DNA of 64,000 bases from Brachypterus glaber (GCA_958510825.1 OY294048.1:22771589-22835588), one strand, 5' to 3'. Counted from the first letter of the stretch, positions 22,971 through 33,705 are shown. Numbers and translations are program-made. Notes: generated by a model from the letters alone, not told the origin.

Positions 22971-24509
22971 TTAGGGTGGTCCAAAATGTTATTTTTTTTC
23001 GATCTTAATAATGTGTCAAATGGCTTCTTTTGATTATGTTGATGTAGACCAATGTCAGTTTTTAAGGCCAGAAAAAAAACACAGATATTAGTCGTTATAA
23101 GTTTAAATGAGGTTCGGTTTATTTTAATTTCTTGGGTTCCTAAACGAGTGTTCCTTGACTCCATAATTTATTTCAAGCTAATTATCTTGATAATTATCAA
23201 ACTGCTACCCATGCATTGTATACTGTTCACAGTTTTTAAAAAACGAAAACAAAATTAAAAAAAAAGTTTTTATTTTTTTTTGTTCCTTATAAGAAATTAA
23301 AAAAAAAATATATTTTTTTTTCAAAGAAATTTATTTTTTTAGAAAATGAAAAAGTTAAAATAAATATTTTTTTAATTTGTTTTTTCAAAAATTTTTATTT
23401 TTTCGAAAAACGAAAAAAATTTGAAAAAAAAATTATAATTTTTTTTTTATTTTTTAAAAAGTTTTTTTCTTTTTGGGTGGAATAATTTTAAAAATAATAG
23501 AGATCCTTCCCTCATAGAACTTAAATTTTCCTGAAAATTTCGAGTCGATCGGATTACTCGTTCAACAAAAAACGTGACATCGGACAGACGGACATTTTCA
23601 AAGTTTCTTATTTTTTTTTGAAACACATTTGTATCCAAGAATTTTTTGCCTAGGACGTTTTTTGGCGATATTGGAAAATTCGAAACTACCGTATAATACT
23701 ATTCTAGCGCTGGCGCGCTGTGAATAGTATAATAAGTGAAACATTTTTTAAATGAATTATTCTAATAATATATTGAGTAAAAATTTTTACAACTATTTTA
23801 CAACTATTTTTTTTCTACTTTGCGCTAGAATAAGTAAAAAGCGTTAAATGTAGGGGGAGTAGGGAGTGTTTTAGTCGCTTATTTGTAAAAAAAATATATC
23901 TTTGTAAAACATAAATATTTTAAAATTATTTTGCCATGGTTGTAAACTTGAAACCTTTGTTTATTATTTATTATTATTTATTAAAATTTTATAAAATAAA
24001 TGTTTGATATTTTTTGCTGTTTAAAACGCAAGCCACACAATGGTTAAATCTGCCTTAGAGTGCACAGTGGGCCAGGAAAAAAAACAGGGACAAAAATTTG
24101 AATTTTTGCATAAGACTATTTTTAATTCCGCTGATTTCGAATAAAACACACAAAAAATAAAAATCCGCGCCATTAGGGGCTGTCCATATATTTTTGAAAT
24201 TTTTGACCATGAAATTTACAACTTTTTCGAATTTCAAGATCCAATACTGCTAAAATTAAAACATTTTTTTCTCTGACGAAAAAGTTAATGATTAAAAAAA
24301 AGTTTTTTAGTAAGTATTAGTACTACTACTACTTAGTAGTAATAGTTTTTTTTTTTTTCTTCCGGGAGAGGGGAAAATCCTCATGGACACCTGGGTTTCA
24401 GGTAGTGCCGGACTCGTACCGGCTAAAAACCCCCCTCCCGCATCACCGCTCCGTCCCCTGGTACCGCTTTCGCATTTCTTCAGAGGGCGTGGCTGACCTT
24501 TCATTTGGG

Positions 24510-25140
24510 CTAGTTTATTTCATTTCTTTTCGCTTCCATGATCGTCTGAGCTAGATTTGAAATAGCATTCCAGTTTTTCTCTGATGCAAGCATCAATGGT
24601 ATGAGTTGGTCCGCAGTCAAAGTTGGTCCCACTATCCCTTTGCAGGTTGACCTAGGTGCGTCCCATCTCGGGCAGACAAAAAAGGTGTGGTGAGCATCGT
24701 CAATTGTATACATGCAGTACGTACAATTAGGGTCTTCTTTTCTTTTAAATTTTTCTAGGTTCTTCATGAAGCATCCATGCCCTGAAAGCACTTGCGTTAG
24801 ATGGTAGTTCACTTCGCCATGCTTCCTGTTTGTCCATTCCCTGATGTCTCCTATAAGTGTCCTTGTCCATCTACCTTTGTCTGACTCATCCCACCGGTTT
24901 TGCCATCTACCGAGCAACAACTCCCTAGCCTCCCTTTTTGGCATTCCATTGCAGGTTTCCTCCCTTTCTAGTGCCAGCAGGTCAACAGGTGGTATACCGG
25001 CTATCACCGCTACCGCTGCAGCTGATACGGTACGGTATGCACTGCAGACTCGGATTGCCAGTTTTCTATCTACCGACTCAAGTTTTGTCCTTATTGTCTT
25101 TTTGTCTATTGCCGGTCTCCACACTGGGGCGGCGTAGAGG
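24510..25140 (-). pseudogene. R1-like ORF2 C-terminal part (out of frame with RT)
   Basis: The C-terminal portion of the R1-like ORF2, in a different frame from the RT-bearing part. It has the region after the RT (APVWRPAI, GIPPVDLLALER), then a zinc motif CTYCMYTIDDAHHTFFVC (C-x2-C-x8-H-x4-C, about residues 135-152 of this 204-residue frame), which in R1 elements assists RNA or target DNA binding. The upstream frame ends at 25142. Comparison with the usual layout of the clade suggests a small deletion plus frameshift at about 25130-25170, just after the SRLMPNIGGP block. About 150 GC-rich bases of 3' UTR and the A-tail follow. Alone it encodes no enzyme. Confidence 0.82.
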
Positions 25141-25141
25141 A

Positions 25142-27400
25142 TTATGCATTGTGCATACTCGACTTAGGACCGCCGATGTTTGGCATAAGTCTGCTTAAAG
25201 CTGCTGTTGTCTTGCCTGCCCTTTGGGTTACCCTGTTTATGTGTTCCGCAAAGGTCAGGTTTTTGTCTAGCCATACTCCTAGGTATTTTATTGCCTTTTG
25301 TGGACTGATAGATGTCCCATTTACGTTAAAGTGGATGGGCGTCATCTTTCTCCTGGGAGTCAGGAGGACAGCTTCTGTCTTTTCTGCCGCTAGTCTTAGC
25401 CCAATCTCCTCTAGCCATTCAATTATCCTCTCTATTGCATAGTTTGCCTTCTGCATAAGCTCTTCCTCACTTCTGGCCACTATTATTATCGCAAGGTCGT
25501 CGGCATATGCCACAAGGGTGATCCCGTCAGGTAGTTCCAGTTCAAGTATGCCATTGTAGAGCAGGTTCCACAATGTGGGACCTAATATGGATCCCTGCGG
25601 GACTCCGCTGTACACTGTTTCTTCTACATTCCCCTTATCATCTCTTATTACAACAGTACGGTTTCTAAGGTAATCCACTATCAGCCGCAATACATCGTTG
25701 CTAATCCTAAGTTCCTTAAGTCTGTTAACGATCTCCTGTCTCGGTGCAGAATTAAACGCATTTTTAATATCCAGTGTTATTAATGCGCATATTTGCATCT
25801 TACGGTTAATCACTTTTTTTGCGCTCTTTGCTATACCTACGATGTGTTTAATTGCATCGATAGTGGATTTGCCTTTTCGAAAGCCGTATTGTCTGTCTGC
25901 CAGACCATTTTTTGCCTCTATTTCCTCCTGCAGTCTTCCTAGGATCATGTGTTCTAGCAGTTTTCCAGCTGCATCCAGTAGGCATATTGGCCTGTATGCT
26001 GAAGGGCAGTCTGATGGTTTATCTTTTTTGGATATAAGGGCTAAGTCGGCCCTCTTCCAGCAGTTTGGAAAATGACCCTTGCTTAATGCCTCGTTCATGA
26101 TCTTAAGGAAGGTCTCTGGGATCTCCTTCGTAGCTATTTTTATAGCTTCTGGTGGCAAGGAGTCGGGACCTGGAGCTTTATTTTCTTTCAATTTTTCAGC
26201 TGCCAACATTAGTTCTTGCAGAGTAAAAGGGGTTACCTCTATGTTCTGCGGGCCTTCGTAGGTAATTTCCGGTTTGTCTGGAAAGAGGGCATGGGTTATA
26301 TCCAGCTTTCTTTCAAGTGGTATGGCTACGCTTTGTGGGCTCATTTTTAGCCTTGACATTACAATGCGATATCCTCTCCCCCAGATGTCCCCATCTATGT
26401 CTGAGAGTAGTTTTCGCCAGCAGACTTTTTTGGACTGTTTGATAGCCTGTCTTAGCCGTTTTCTTACTGATTTATACTGCAATCTAAGTGCTTCCCTTGT
26501 GTCTTCTGGTATGTTTGCCCTGCCATAGGCGCGTTTAGCTTTGAGACATTCTCGTCTCAACTCAGCTATTTCCTCTGTCCACCAGTATACTGGAGTTTTT
26601 TCACGTGTGTTTTGCTTTTTAGGCATAGAGTGATTACATGCTGTGGTTACCGAACTGATTAGTTCCTCGGCAGTGTTTGCGCTGTTTTCTGTTTCCAGAC
26701 GTTGTAGTTCTGTGCAGAATTTTCCTCTATCCAGTTTCTTTGTTGCCCACCCTTTGCTCGTGTTAGGTTTTGGCATTTTATCTTGCGTGTCTGTTTCAAA
26801 GAAAATATAACGGTGGAGGCTTAGGCTTTCTCTGTCCAGTACGGACCATCTATTAAAAACGAGTTTAGTATGTTCTTTAGCTAAGGTAAGATCTAGAATG
26901 GATGTGTATGGCCCTCTGATAAACGTTGGTTCATTTCCTTGATTAATAACTATGAGATTAAGTTCTGCCATCCATCTGTTGATAATATCTCCACGGGCAT
27001 CCGTGTAACCCATCCCCCATTCTGGAGCTTTGCCGTTAAAGTCTCCGCATACCACTGCTTCTTTTCCGTTATTCATAATAGAGATGCTCAGACTGGACAG
27101 ACAAGCCTCAAAGTCGTCTATTTCTGCGTTAGGTGAAAAGTAGCAACTGTAATAGACAACGTTGTTTATTTCCACCCACACGAAACCGTTTCCACCGCCT
27201 ACTGCCTGGACTGGTAGGGAATTGTTCCTGATTTTGATGGCTGCATCTTTCCTTTCGTCTGTATACCAGCCGGGATTACTAACTATAGCCTTGTTTGGTT
27301 CTCCGACTATAAGAATATCCGCCTGAGTTTCTGTAGCTGTAGCATATAGAATATCATGCGCTTCACGGCCTCGGTCTACGTTTATTTGGAGGACCCTCAC
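25142..27400 (-). CDS. R1-like ORF2: endonuclease and reverse transcriptase
   Basis: 752 residues. Residues 1-220 are an AP-endonuclease-like domain that would nick target DNA: GEPN (33-36), SPN (89-91), CGDFN (118-122). The usual C-terminal SDH triplet reads S194-L195-H196, so a catalytic Asp seems lost. The RT (about 430-690) keeps all main boxes: SAYRPICLLD, YGFRKGKST, LDIKNAF (Asp544), SGVPQGSILGP (598-608) and AYADDL (YADD 632-635). It would copy the element RNA at the nick. The start codon is GTG, overlapping the ORF1 stop by one base (TAGTG); the clade commonly uses TAATG-type stop/restart, so a single change may have altered the start. The frame ends early at 25142; the rest is at 24510-25140. 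Probably inactive, but only recently. Confidence 0.9.
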   Translation of the reverse strand: MRVLQINVDRGREAHDILYATATETQADILIVGEPNKAIVSNPGWYTDERKDAAIKIRNNSLPVQAVGGGNGFVWVEINNVVYYSCYFSPNAEIDDFEACLSSLSISIMNNGKEAVVCGDFNGKAPEWGMGYTDARGDIINRWMAELNLIVINQGNEPTFIRGPYTSILDLTLAKEHTKLVFNRWSVLDRESLSLHRYIFFETDTQDKMPKPNTSKGWATKKLDRGKFCTELQRLETENSANTAEELISSVTTACNHSMPKKQNTREKTPVYWWTEEIAELRRECLKAKRAYGRANIPEDTREALRLQYKSVRKRLRQAIKQSKKVCWRKLLSDIDGDIWGRGYRIVMSRLKMSPQSVAIPLERKLDITHALFPDKPEITYEGPQNIEVTPFTLQELMLAAEKLKENKAPGPDSLPPEAIKIATKEIPETFLKIMNEALSKGHFPNCWKRADLALISKKDKPSDCPSAYRPICLLDAAGKLLEHMILGRLQEEIEAKNGLADRQYGFRKGKSTIDAIKHIVGIAKSAKKVINRKMQICALITLDIKNAFNSAPRQEIVNRLKELRISNDVLRLIVDYLRNRTVVIRDDKGNVEETVYSGVPQGSILGPTLWNLLYNGILELELPDGITLVAYADDLAIIIVARSEEELMQKANYAIERIIEWLEEIGLRLAAEKTEAVLLTPRRKMTPIHFNVNGTSISPQKAIKYLGVWLDKNLTFAEHINRVTQRAGKTTAALSRLMPNIGGPKSSMHNA

Positions 27401-29274
27401 TAGGAACTCTCTGATGGTTTAGGTCTCCAGTCGCACTTCCTTCCCCCTGCCTGATGCCCATCTTTGCTGCATAGTGGACAGAATGGATTATTTTTGCATT
27501 CTTTTGCTTTGTGCCCTGTCGCTGCGCATTTGAGGCATAGATCTTTTCTGTCAGGGCCCTTGCATGAATTTTCTTTATGCCCAGGTTCCCAACATTTATT
27601 ACATTTGTCCAGTTTGACCCTTTCCTTGATATGGCAGCTAACTAGACCAATTTTAATGGTTCTTTTACCTAGGAGCTTGGATGCTGTGGATTTGTCTACG
27701 ATTACAGTAGCGTTTTGTGTCCCCGCGTATGCTGGTCTTAGGGATGTTACTCTACAATTCGCAGAGGCTTCTCCTAACACTTCCTTTAGTGCGTCTAGGA
27801 TTTCTTCCTGCGTTGTCACCTCATCCATACCTCTTATATGAAGTACTTCCTGGCTGGTCTTCTTTATGACTTGCATACCCTGAGTTTGGTTGCTTATTTC
27901 AGTTTGTAGTTGTTCAGCACTTCCTTTGCTTATTTCTAGCAATAGATCACCACTTTGCGTTTTTCGCATTTTCGACACCTCTATTTGGTTTAATTTGACA
28001 TCTTTTCTTAATACTTTAACAAGGTCAGCATAAGTTTTGCCATTAGCTTTGACAATTACAGCGTCTCTTTGCGGTGTAAACCGTCTGCTATTTTGTTGTT
28101 GTAGTTCTTTACCTTGCACGTTACCTTTTTTGCGGGTATTCTTTTTTCCTGTTTTATATATTTTTATCTCTATGTCTGTGTCGCGAAAGACATACTCCAG
28201 GGTTTTTTCAAAGAAGCTTGACTCGTATGTGGCTGAATATGCCACAGCAATTTTTTTCCTGTTGTGTAGTATTAACAGATCTTTCAGTTTACAGGCACTA
28301 TTATAGACGTCGCTTAGGTTGTTTGATAGTCCCAGTGGCTCAGTCTCTATCAACATATGCCATATATATCTCTCCTTTTTCTCAGCACCCGTTCCATTCG
28401 GTACTGTTATGGAATTCACCATGTAGGCTACGCTCCCTAGTTTTTGCTGTTGGTCCCTTAGCTCCTCTAATCCATTAAACCTTTCTCTAAAGCGCCTGGA
28501 TGTTCCCTTTGTCATCGTTAAGTCTTCTGTGGTTGTATTTACCAAGTCTTCTTCCCATGGAGCTGACATCACATCTCCTGTAGATTCTTGGACTCTTTTA
28601 AATACCATTTTTGGCCAGTCTTCCGTATAGATTTTATTAAGGTCGTCATAGCCAGTCCCCTTGTCGATTTCCGAACGTATTTTCTTAGCTACTTCTGTTT
28701 CCTCTTCCGTACATAATATCGTTTGTGTGGATGCATCATTGTTGCTAGCCTGGTCTAGTGTTTGTGTTTCAATTTCTCTAGTTTCTTTGTGTATTTTAAA
28801 ACAAGGTTTTGGCCTATTTTTATTAGCTCGCTGAAGTCTAAGGGCTATGTATAAGATGTCCACTCCTGTCTTCTTAATCTCTGACTTGGTATTTGCGCTA
28901 GCTTTTAGGTAGCTTTCCAACTCCTTGGATTTAGTCAATATCTTGTTAATTAGTTCGTCTACTTCATCTACTTCTGGTTTAAGTGCTATATCTGGGATGT
29001 CCTCTCTTTTCCTCTTTGCAGGGGCTTCTATTAGTTCATTGGCCTCTTTCCGGGTCCCTAAGTTTGGAATTGAGGATGATCTATTCCTATATGGTGGAGA
29101 ATTGGTAATGTTTTCTCTTTTCTTAAACAGATCTTCTGTTAATTTTTTAGTATCTTTCTGATAAATCGAAGATTTGCCCTCCCCAGAGTCCGAGGGGCAG
29201 CCTGCCATGGCAGGGTGGGATTCTGAGCTGTTTGCTCTACCCACCTGGGGTACATTTAGTTTATTTTCCGACAT
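27400..29274 (-). CDS. R1-like ORF1 (Gag-like, three zinc knuckles)
   Basis: 624 residues, uninterrupted. It would bind the element RNA and form the ribonucleoprotein carried into the nucleus. The N-terminal half is charged and low in complexity (Ser/Lys/Glu-rich, KRKRED near residue 90). A middle region resembles the RNA-recognition-like part of R1/SART ORF1 (IRGMDEVTTQEEIL). Near the C-terminus are three CCHC knuckles: CNKCWEPGHKENSC, CLKCAATGHKAKEC and CPLCSKDGHQAGGRKC, the last with a longer final spacing. The ATG at 29272-29274 follows about 250 bases of 5' UTR. The TAG stop at 27400-27402 overlaps the ORF2 start by one base. Base composition is far richer in GC than the flanks, as expected of a mobile element. 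Confidence 0.9.
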   Translation of the reverse strand: MSENKLNVPQVGRANSSESHPAMAGCPSDSGEGKSSIYQKDTKKLTEDLFKKRENITNSPPYRNRSSSIPNLGTRKEANELIEAPAKRKREDIPDIALKPEVDEVDELINKILTKSKELESYLKASANTKSEIKKTGVDILYIALRLQRANKNRPKPCFKIHKETREIETQTLDQASNNDASTQTILCTEEETEVAKKIRSEIDKGTGYDDLNKIYTEDWPKMVFKRVQESTGDVMSAPWEEDLVNTTTEDLTMTKGTSRRFRERFNGLEELRDQQQKLGSVAYMVNSITVPNGTGAEKKERYIWHMLIETEPLGLSNNLSDVYNSACKLKDLLILHNRKKIAVAYSATYESSFFEKTLEYVFRDTDIEIKIYKTGKKNTRKKGNVQGKELQQQNSRRFTPQRDAVIVKANGKTYADLVKVLRKDVKLNQIEVSKMRKTQSGDLLLEISKGSAEQLQTEISNQTQGMQVIKKTSQEVLHIRGMDEVTTQEEILDALKEVLGEASANCRVTSLRPAYAGTQNATVIVDKSTASKLLGKRTIKIGLVSCHIKERVKLDKCNKCWEPGHKENSCKGPDRKDLCLKCAATGHKAKECKNNPFCPLCSKDGHQAGGRKCDWRPKPSESS

Positions 29275-29536
29275 TTCATTTATGTTTTGTTTTTGCGTTA
29301 TATTTTACAACCTAACCGCCAGGTTATGTGTTCGAGCGCTACTCCTGTAGATCAGACCTCGACCAGAAAGCCGCCCACTCTGGGTCAGACGCTTCTGAAT
29401 TTGTTTTGTTGGTTTTTGTCCGCCCCGGGTATTTAATTTCCCCGGTATCACCCATATCTGGGAGACGTTCCTCTATCCGCAACCTGAGGAGGCGCCCGAT
29501 GGGGGTCCAACAACCCCGCACGGGTAGTAGTAATAG

Positions 29537-29601
29537 TACTAGTAGTAGTAATAGTAGTAGTGGTAGTAGTACTAGTAGTAGTAGTAGTAGTAGTAGTAGT
29601 A
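29537..29601. repeat. (TAG)n microsatellite, downstream part
   Basis: TAC/TAG repeats continuing from the 12-bp duplication of the R1-like element to the TA at 29600-29601, where a mariner-like MITE begins. The tract resumes briefly after that MITE (TAGTACTTAGAAGTA at 30977). Confidence 0.9.
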
Positions 29602-30976
29602 CAGGGTGGACCAAAAAAAACCGGCCACTTTTTAAACCATTATAACTTGTTTGCCTTTCGACCGATCTATACAAAATTTTGGATGAATAGGCTCAAAACA
29701 TGTCCGATTCTGTAGGTAATTTTAATTATTTAAAATATTGTTATATTTTTCAGTAATGGCTTTTTCTAAAGGGGTTATTTTAAAGCCGTGGGGATTAGAG
29801 CAAAATGTATAATTTGAAAAAATTTCGCCTTCATAATGTTAAGTGGTCTTTTTTCAGTAGGTAAGTATATTTAAATTTAAATTTTAAATTATAGTTTATT
29901 TTTTATTCTTATTTTTCTGAAAGGCTACATATTGCAATAAATTAATTTTTAAGATAAAAAAACTGATTGAGTAGGCGTGTTATTTATCTGACATCTCTCA
30001 AAAAATAATCAAAATAACCAAAAATCTGTGAAAATGTCGAATTGTATATGTATATTTTAAGGAAAATGGTTACGGAATAACAGAAAAATTACTAATGAAG
30101 TATGCACATTCAATAATTGTACCATACACTCTATGAACATAACATAAAAATAAGAAATTTCTAAAATAAATCAAAATTTAACTGTTGGCTAAATAAAAAA
30201 GTATAATATTTTCATTGCAAATAAAATTAATTATTTTAAACACTGTTTTAATTATAAATAATATAAAACCATATAATTATGGTAGGTACAGGATCTTGGT
30301 TGGCTATTGGCAGTTAAAGTTCCATATTCTGATTTATTGATTTACAAAAATTCACATTATCCTTCATCGTATGTTAACGTTTCTAAAACAAGCATTTTTT
30401 CTCGTTTTGACCAAAACTACACTTATTTCTTGTTTATCTACAAATGTTTTAATTTAAATACATATATTCGTTTTTTATTTATTGCTCATCTTTAAAATAT
30501 ATATTTAAAATGATGTTTTTAATTTTGATTCGCGATTTTTAATAATTTTCAATTTGATATATTATTTTTTAGACACGTCAAAAATAATTTGAGATGAGTA
30601 AAAGTCTACTTAATCCGCGTTTTTATGATATTTACTGCTAGCTGTACCCTTTCCAAAAAAATAATATAAAAAAAAAAATAAAATACAATCATAAGTTAAA
30701 AGAAAAATATACTTAACTATTAAGGAAAGACCACTTAACATAATGAAGATGATTTTTTTTTTAAATATACATTTTGCTCTAATCCCCACTGCTTTAAAAT
30801 AACCCCTTTAGAAAAAGCGTTATTACTGAAAAATATAATAATATTTTAAATAACTAAAATTATCTACAGAATCTTACGTTTTGAGCATATTCATTCCAAA
30901 TTTTGTATAGATCGGTGAAAAGGCAAACAAGTTATAACGGTTTAAAAAGTGGCCGGTTTTTTTTTGGCCCACCCTG
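29602..30976. mobile_element. Mariner-like MITE, 1.4 kb, TA duplication
   Basis: The inverted repeats (about 270 bases) start CAGGGTGGACCAAAAAAAAC and end with the complement ...GGCCCACCCTG. TA lies at 29600-29601 and 30977-30978. Matched internal blocks include AACTTGTTTGCCTTTCGACC and GGGGATTAGAGCAAAATGTA (one mismatch in the right arm). The interior, about 29870-30710, has no transposase. A CAGGGTG-type end and TA target point to Tc1/mariner. Confidence 0.88.
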
Positions 30977-31277
30977 TAGTACTTAGAAGTAACTGTTATA
31001 TTTTTAACCCATGAAATTTACAACTTTTTCGAATTTCAAAATAGGTGGGGGAAGGCTCCTCTCCATTCCCTTATAGCTACGGCCCTGGTCATGTGTTTTT
31101 TCACGTAGACAAACGGCATTACAGATCTCTCTATTTCTTCAACTTCTGGTGAAAATTCGCACAAATTAACTTCCGTTACATAACAGTTTCCTAGACCACC
31201 TCCCCCCTGTCACAAACTGTGACATTTTCAGTGACCCCCTCCACCTTAGGCGTGTTAAGTAATATATGGACAGCCCC

Positions 31278-31371
31278 TTAGGGTGGTCCAAAATGATATA
31301 TTTTTTTTCGATCTTAATAATGTGTCAAATGGCTTCTTTTTGATTATGTTGATGTAGACTGTAACGACATA
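31278..31371 (+). repeat. Start of a fourth 1.5-kb satellite unit, truncated
   Basis: TTAGGGTGGTCCAAAATG through GTTGATGTAGAC, matching the first 90 bases of units 2 and 3, then abruptly replaced at 31372 by unrelated sequence beginning TGTAACGACATAAATCG. Confidence 0.85.
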
Positions 31372-33356
31372 AATCGTCACTTTGTAATATAGCAAGGGTT
31401 AATTAAACTATTCGTTTACTTACGTTATAATTTATGTTTATTTTGTATATAAATAGTTACGTACGTACAGAACTATTTTGTATCTGGGACTATTTTGTAG
31501 CAGGAACTGAATTCTAACCATATAAGTCTCTATTCCATAGTTCTACCTGAAAATAACATAAGGAAAACATAATTAGAATATGATTTTTAATAATAAAGAA
31601 TCATATGACTTATTTCTCTATAGTGCATTTGTCTATGGACTTACCTGGTTTTTATATGTTTCAGAGTCTATTGAGGGTTGGATTTCACTGGCTTTCATCT
31701 GTAGCTTGTTTCTCCTGGAAAGTTTCGTATGATTATTTCTTCGGGATAATCCAGAATTTGTTGAAAATAGTTTGCTGGAACTGCTCACTTAGATTCAGTA
31801 TTTTGTTTATACTTAGTTCACAGGACACTTAGTATTCTGTTCGTATTTTTATTAGTTTTGCTGATAAACAATAAGTATTGTTTATATTTGTTTCTTAGAG
31901 TAATATTTTGAGGTTAGATATCACTAATACGGATTTATTAGGAAACATTCTTTTAATTAGTTATTATTTTTGGTGTCGTTTCAGTTACCTTTATTAGGAA
32001 TCCTATACGGTAAAACTGTAGTTGATAATGACTTGCATAGATGTCGCTAATAGTTCAGAAATAGGATTTTATTTACCTGAAGGGTTCATACCGGTTGATA
32101 AGGTCGATTTTCGCTCTTTCTTGATGAACTCTGTACAATGGTGGTGTCATTTTGACGAGTGTTTATTTTCTGTAATCATCGAAGTAATCCTTCATGTATT
32201 TTTATTTAAAGTTAGTGAAAATGAATATTTAAACAATGCGGAAGATATTATAACTGTTATTTTATACAATTATGCATTTATAACGTTTCGATGGACATCG
32301 AAGACTTAGAATGACATGTAAGGTAAGTTTTTCTGTTTCTTAGAATATTTCTGAGATATAATTATTGTTTTAGCACCATTAATTAAGCACAATCACTAGA
32401 CCATTAATTACTCACCATTTCTATACCATTAATATGGAATTACATTAATTTAAGTTGAAGTTTATTTTGGTATATTTGATATACAAGTTCTCCGCATGGA
32501 GTGATGTTCTGTTGGAACATGGTTCTGTATTTTTCGGCATAGATAAATTCTATATGACCGTCTAGCAGACAATTTTATATTGGACATAATTTTCAAAAGC
32601 ATATTTAATCCCGGACAACATTTTCAATCGTACATTTTATCCTGGAAGATAATTTTTCCAAAGTAGATGGGACAGCCTATATTTTTTTTTCTTTCATTTG
32701 AGAAATGAATTCATCAGCATAGGGGAGACTTGCACAGATGGAGACGATGGAATTCATACCTCATGGATTTTGCAGAAACCAGCTAAGTACTCATTCTGAA
32801 AACTTTTGAAAGCAATATTTCATATTTTTAAATTCTTTTATTTCAATATTCTTATAACTGTAAACTTTATCAGATCTGATATAGTATTGATTAATACTAT
32901 ATGCCCTTCTGGCTTTTGTTCATTTTTAGGTACTTATTTTTTTAAAACATTTAATCTCATTTATTAATTATTAAATATCATACTTTTGATTAAATGATTT
33001 CTAATTTAAGCATGACTTTTATACACTGCAAGAAATGATTGTTGTTTACATACATTTCTTGGTGCTTGCTGAACTTCATGTTTTCTTTATACATTTAAGT
33101 CGAATGATTTCTGAATTTAGTAATTTTTATTAAGATTTCTTTAATTATATCTTAATATAATTACACATATTTTTTTAGATATATTAATACATTACTTGAT
33201 GTGCTTTCATTAAGTTTATTTATAATAAATTTCTCAAATGAATTATCTTATTTTATTTAGGGGTTATATTTTCTCAAACTGAAAAGCTTAAGTATTTACA
33301 CTAGGTTGTTACTTACCTAAAGGAGTAAAAGCTAAAGTAACTGGCGCCCCTAACAA
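31372..33356 (+). other. Possible long LTR with primer-binding-site-like end
   Basis: The segment breaks into the satellite with TGTAACGACATAAATCGTCAC, an LTR-like start. TATATAAATAG follows at about 31447 and AATAAAG at about 31592, plausible as promoter and polyadenylation signals. At about 33340 it reaches AACTGGCGCCCCTAAC, where TGGCGCC is the usual first part of a tRNA primer-binding site. I see no second LTR, no gag or pol and no clean CA end, so this is only a suggestion. No supported gene lies in the interval. Confidence 0.25.
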
Positions 33357-33633
33357 CATTAATCAATTCTTTCTATTTTTCCCTTGCCCATACCCATTGC
33401 TCCGCTGTCAAAACTAGCCGTTGGCAGTGAACGTATTAATTACGGAACAAGACTAATGCCAGTTTTCGAGAAATACTTAAAATTAAAGCGTTTAATAATA
33501 TTATGATAAAGAACAAACCTAAAAATACATTAATTCCCCTATTTTCCTGAAAATCTTTTTTTCAAGATCTGAAGCCATCTGTTAAATATAACTTTTTAAA
33601 TCATAGAATATGTACTTAATTATCTTTAGGGAA

Positions 33634-33705
<72 letters not shown>

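Larger units (their letters stand above)
19848..24345 (+). repeat. Tandem repeat family, unit about 1.5 kb, three units
   Basis: Unit 1 (5' truncated at about 19848, to 21471), unit 2 (21472-22970) and unit 3 (22971 onward) share the same order of blocks. These are TTAGGGTGGTCCAAAATG, GATATTAGTCGT, CTAATTATCTTGATAATTATC, poly-A/T runs, ACATCGGACAGACG, CTAGCGCTGGCGCGCTGTG, TGCACAGTGGGCCAGG and a Harbinger-like MITE. Unit 2 to unit 3 spacing is 1499 bases. Unit 3 is interrupted at 24345 and resumes at about 30977. A fourth start lies at 31278 and an inverted diverged fragment at 34268-34480. The short open frames repeated in each unit are chance frames; none shows a known domain. A degenerate hAT-like end (TTAGGGTGG) may be the ancestral transposon from which the satellite grew. 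Confidence 0.88.
24346..29524 (-). mobile_element. R1-clade non-LTR retrotransposon in a TAG microsatellite
   Basis: A nearly full-length two-ORF LINE, 5.2 kb, minus strand. The 3' end is a poly(A) (T-run at 24346-24358) after about 150 bases of GC-rich 3' UTR. The 5' UTR covers about 29275-29524 and begins CCCGTGCGGGGTTG. An exact 12-bp duplication TAGTAGTAATAG flanks it (24334-24345, 29525-29536). Full length, two overlapping ORFs, an APE-type endonuclease, three zinc knuckles in ORF1 and a C-terminal CCHC in ORF2 place it in the R1 clade. Several R1-clade lineages are known to prefer simple repeats or rDNA/telomeric targets. Whether this lineage prefers TAG repeats is inference from one insertion. 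Confidence 0.9.
24176..31277. mobile_element. Harbinger-like MITE, copy 3, split by two later insertions
   Basis: The left end GGGGCTGTCC starts at 24176 (TTA 24173-24175) and the right end GGACAGCCCC stops at 31277 (TTA 31278-31280). Its TAG tract received an R1-like LINE (24346-29524) and, further along the tract, a mariner-like MITE (29602-30976). Removing both leaves about 550 bases collinear with copy 1. Confidence 0.8.

Noticed and set aside
25698..26075. Several plus-strand frames across 24844-29161
   Set aside because: They are antisense shadows of the GC-rich R1-like ORFs on the minus strand.
31605..32309. Two frames of 75 and 95 residues
   Set aside because: No known motif, no homologue recognised, and inside a probable LTR or repeat segment.
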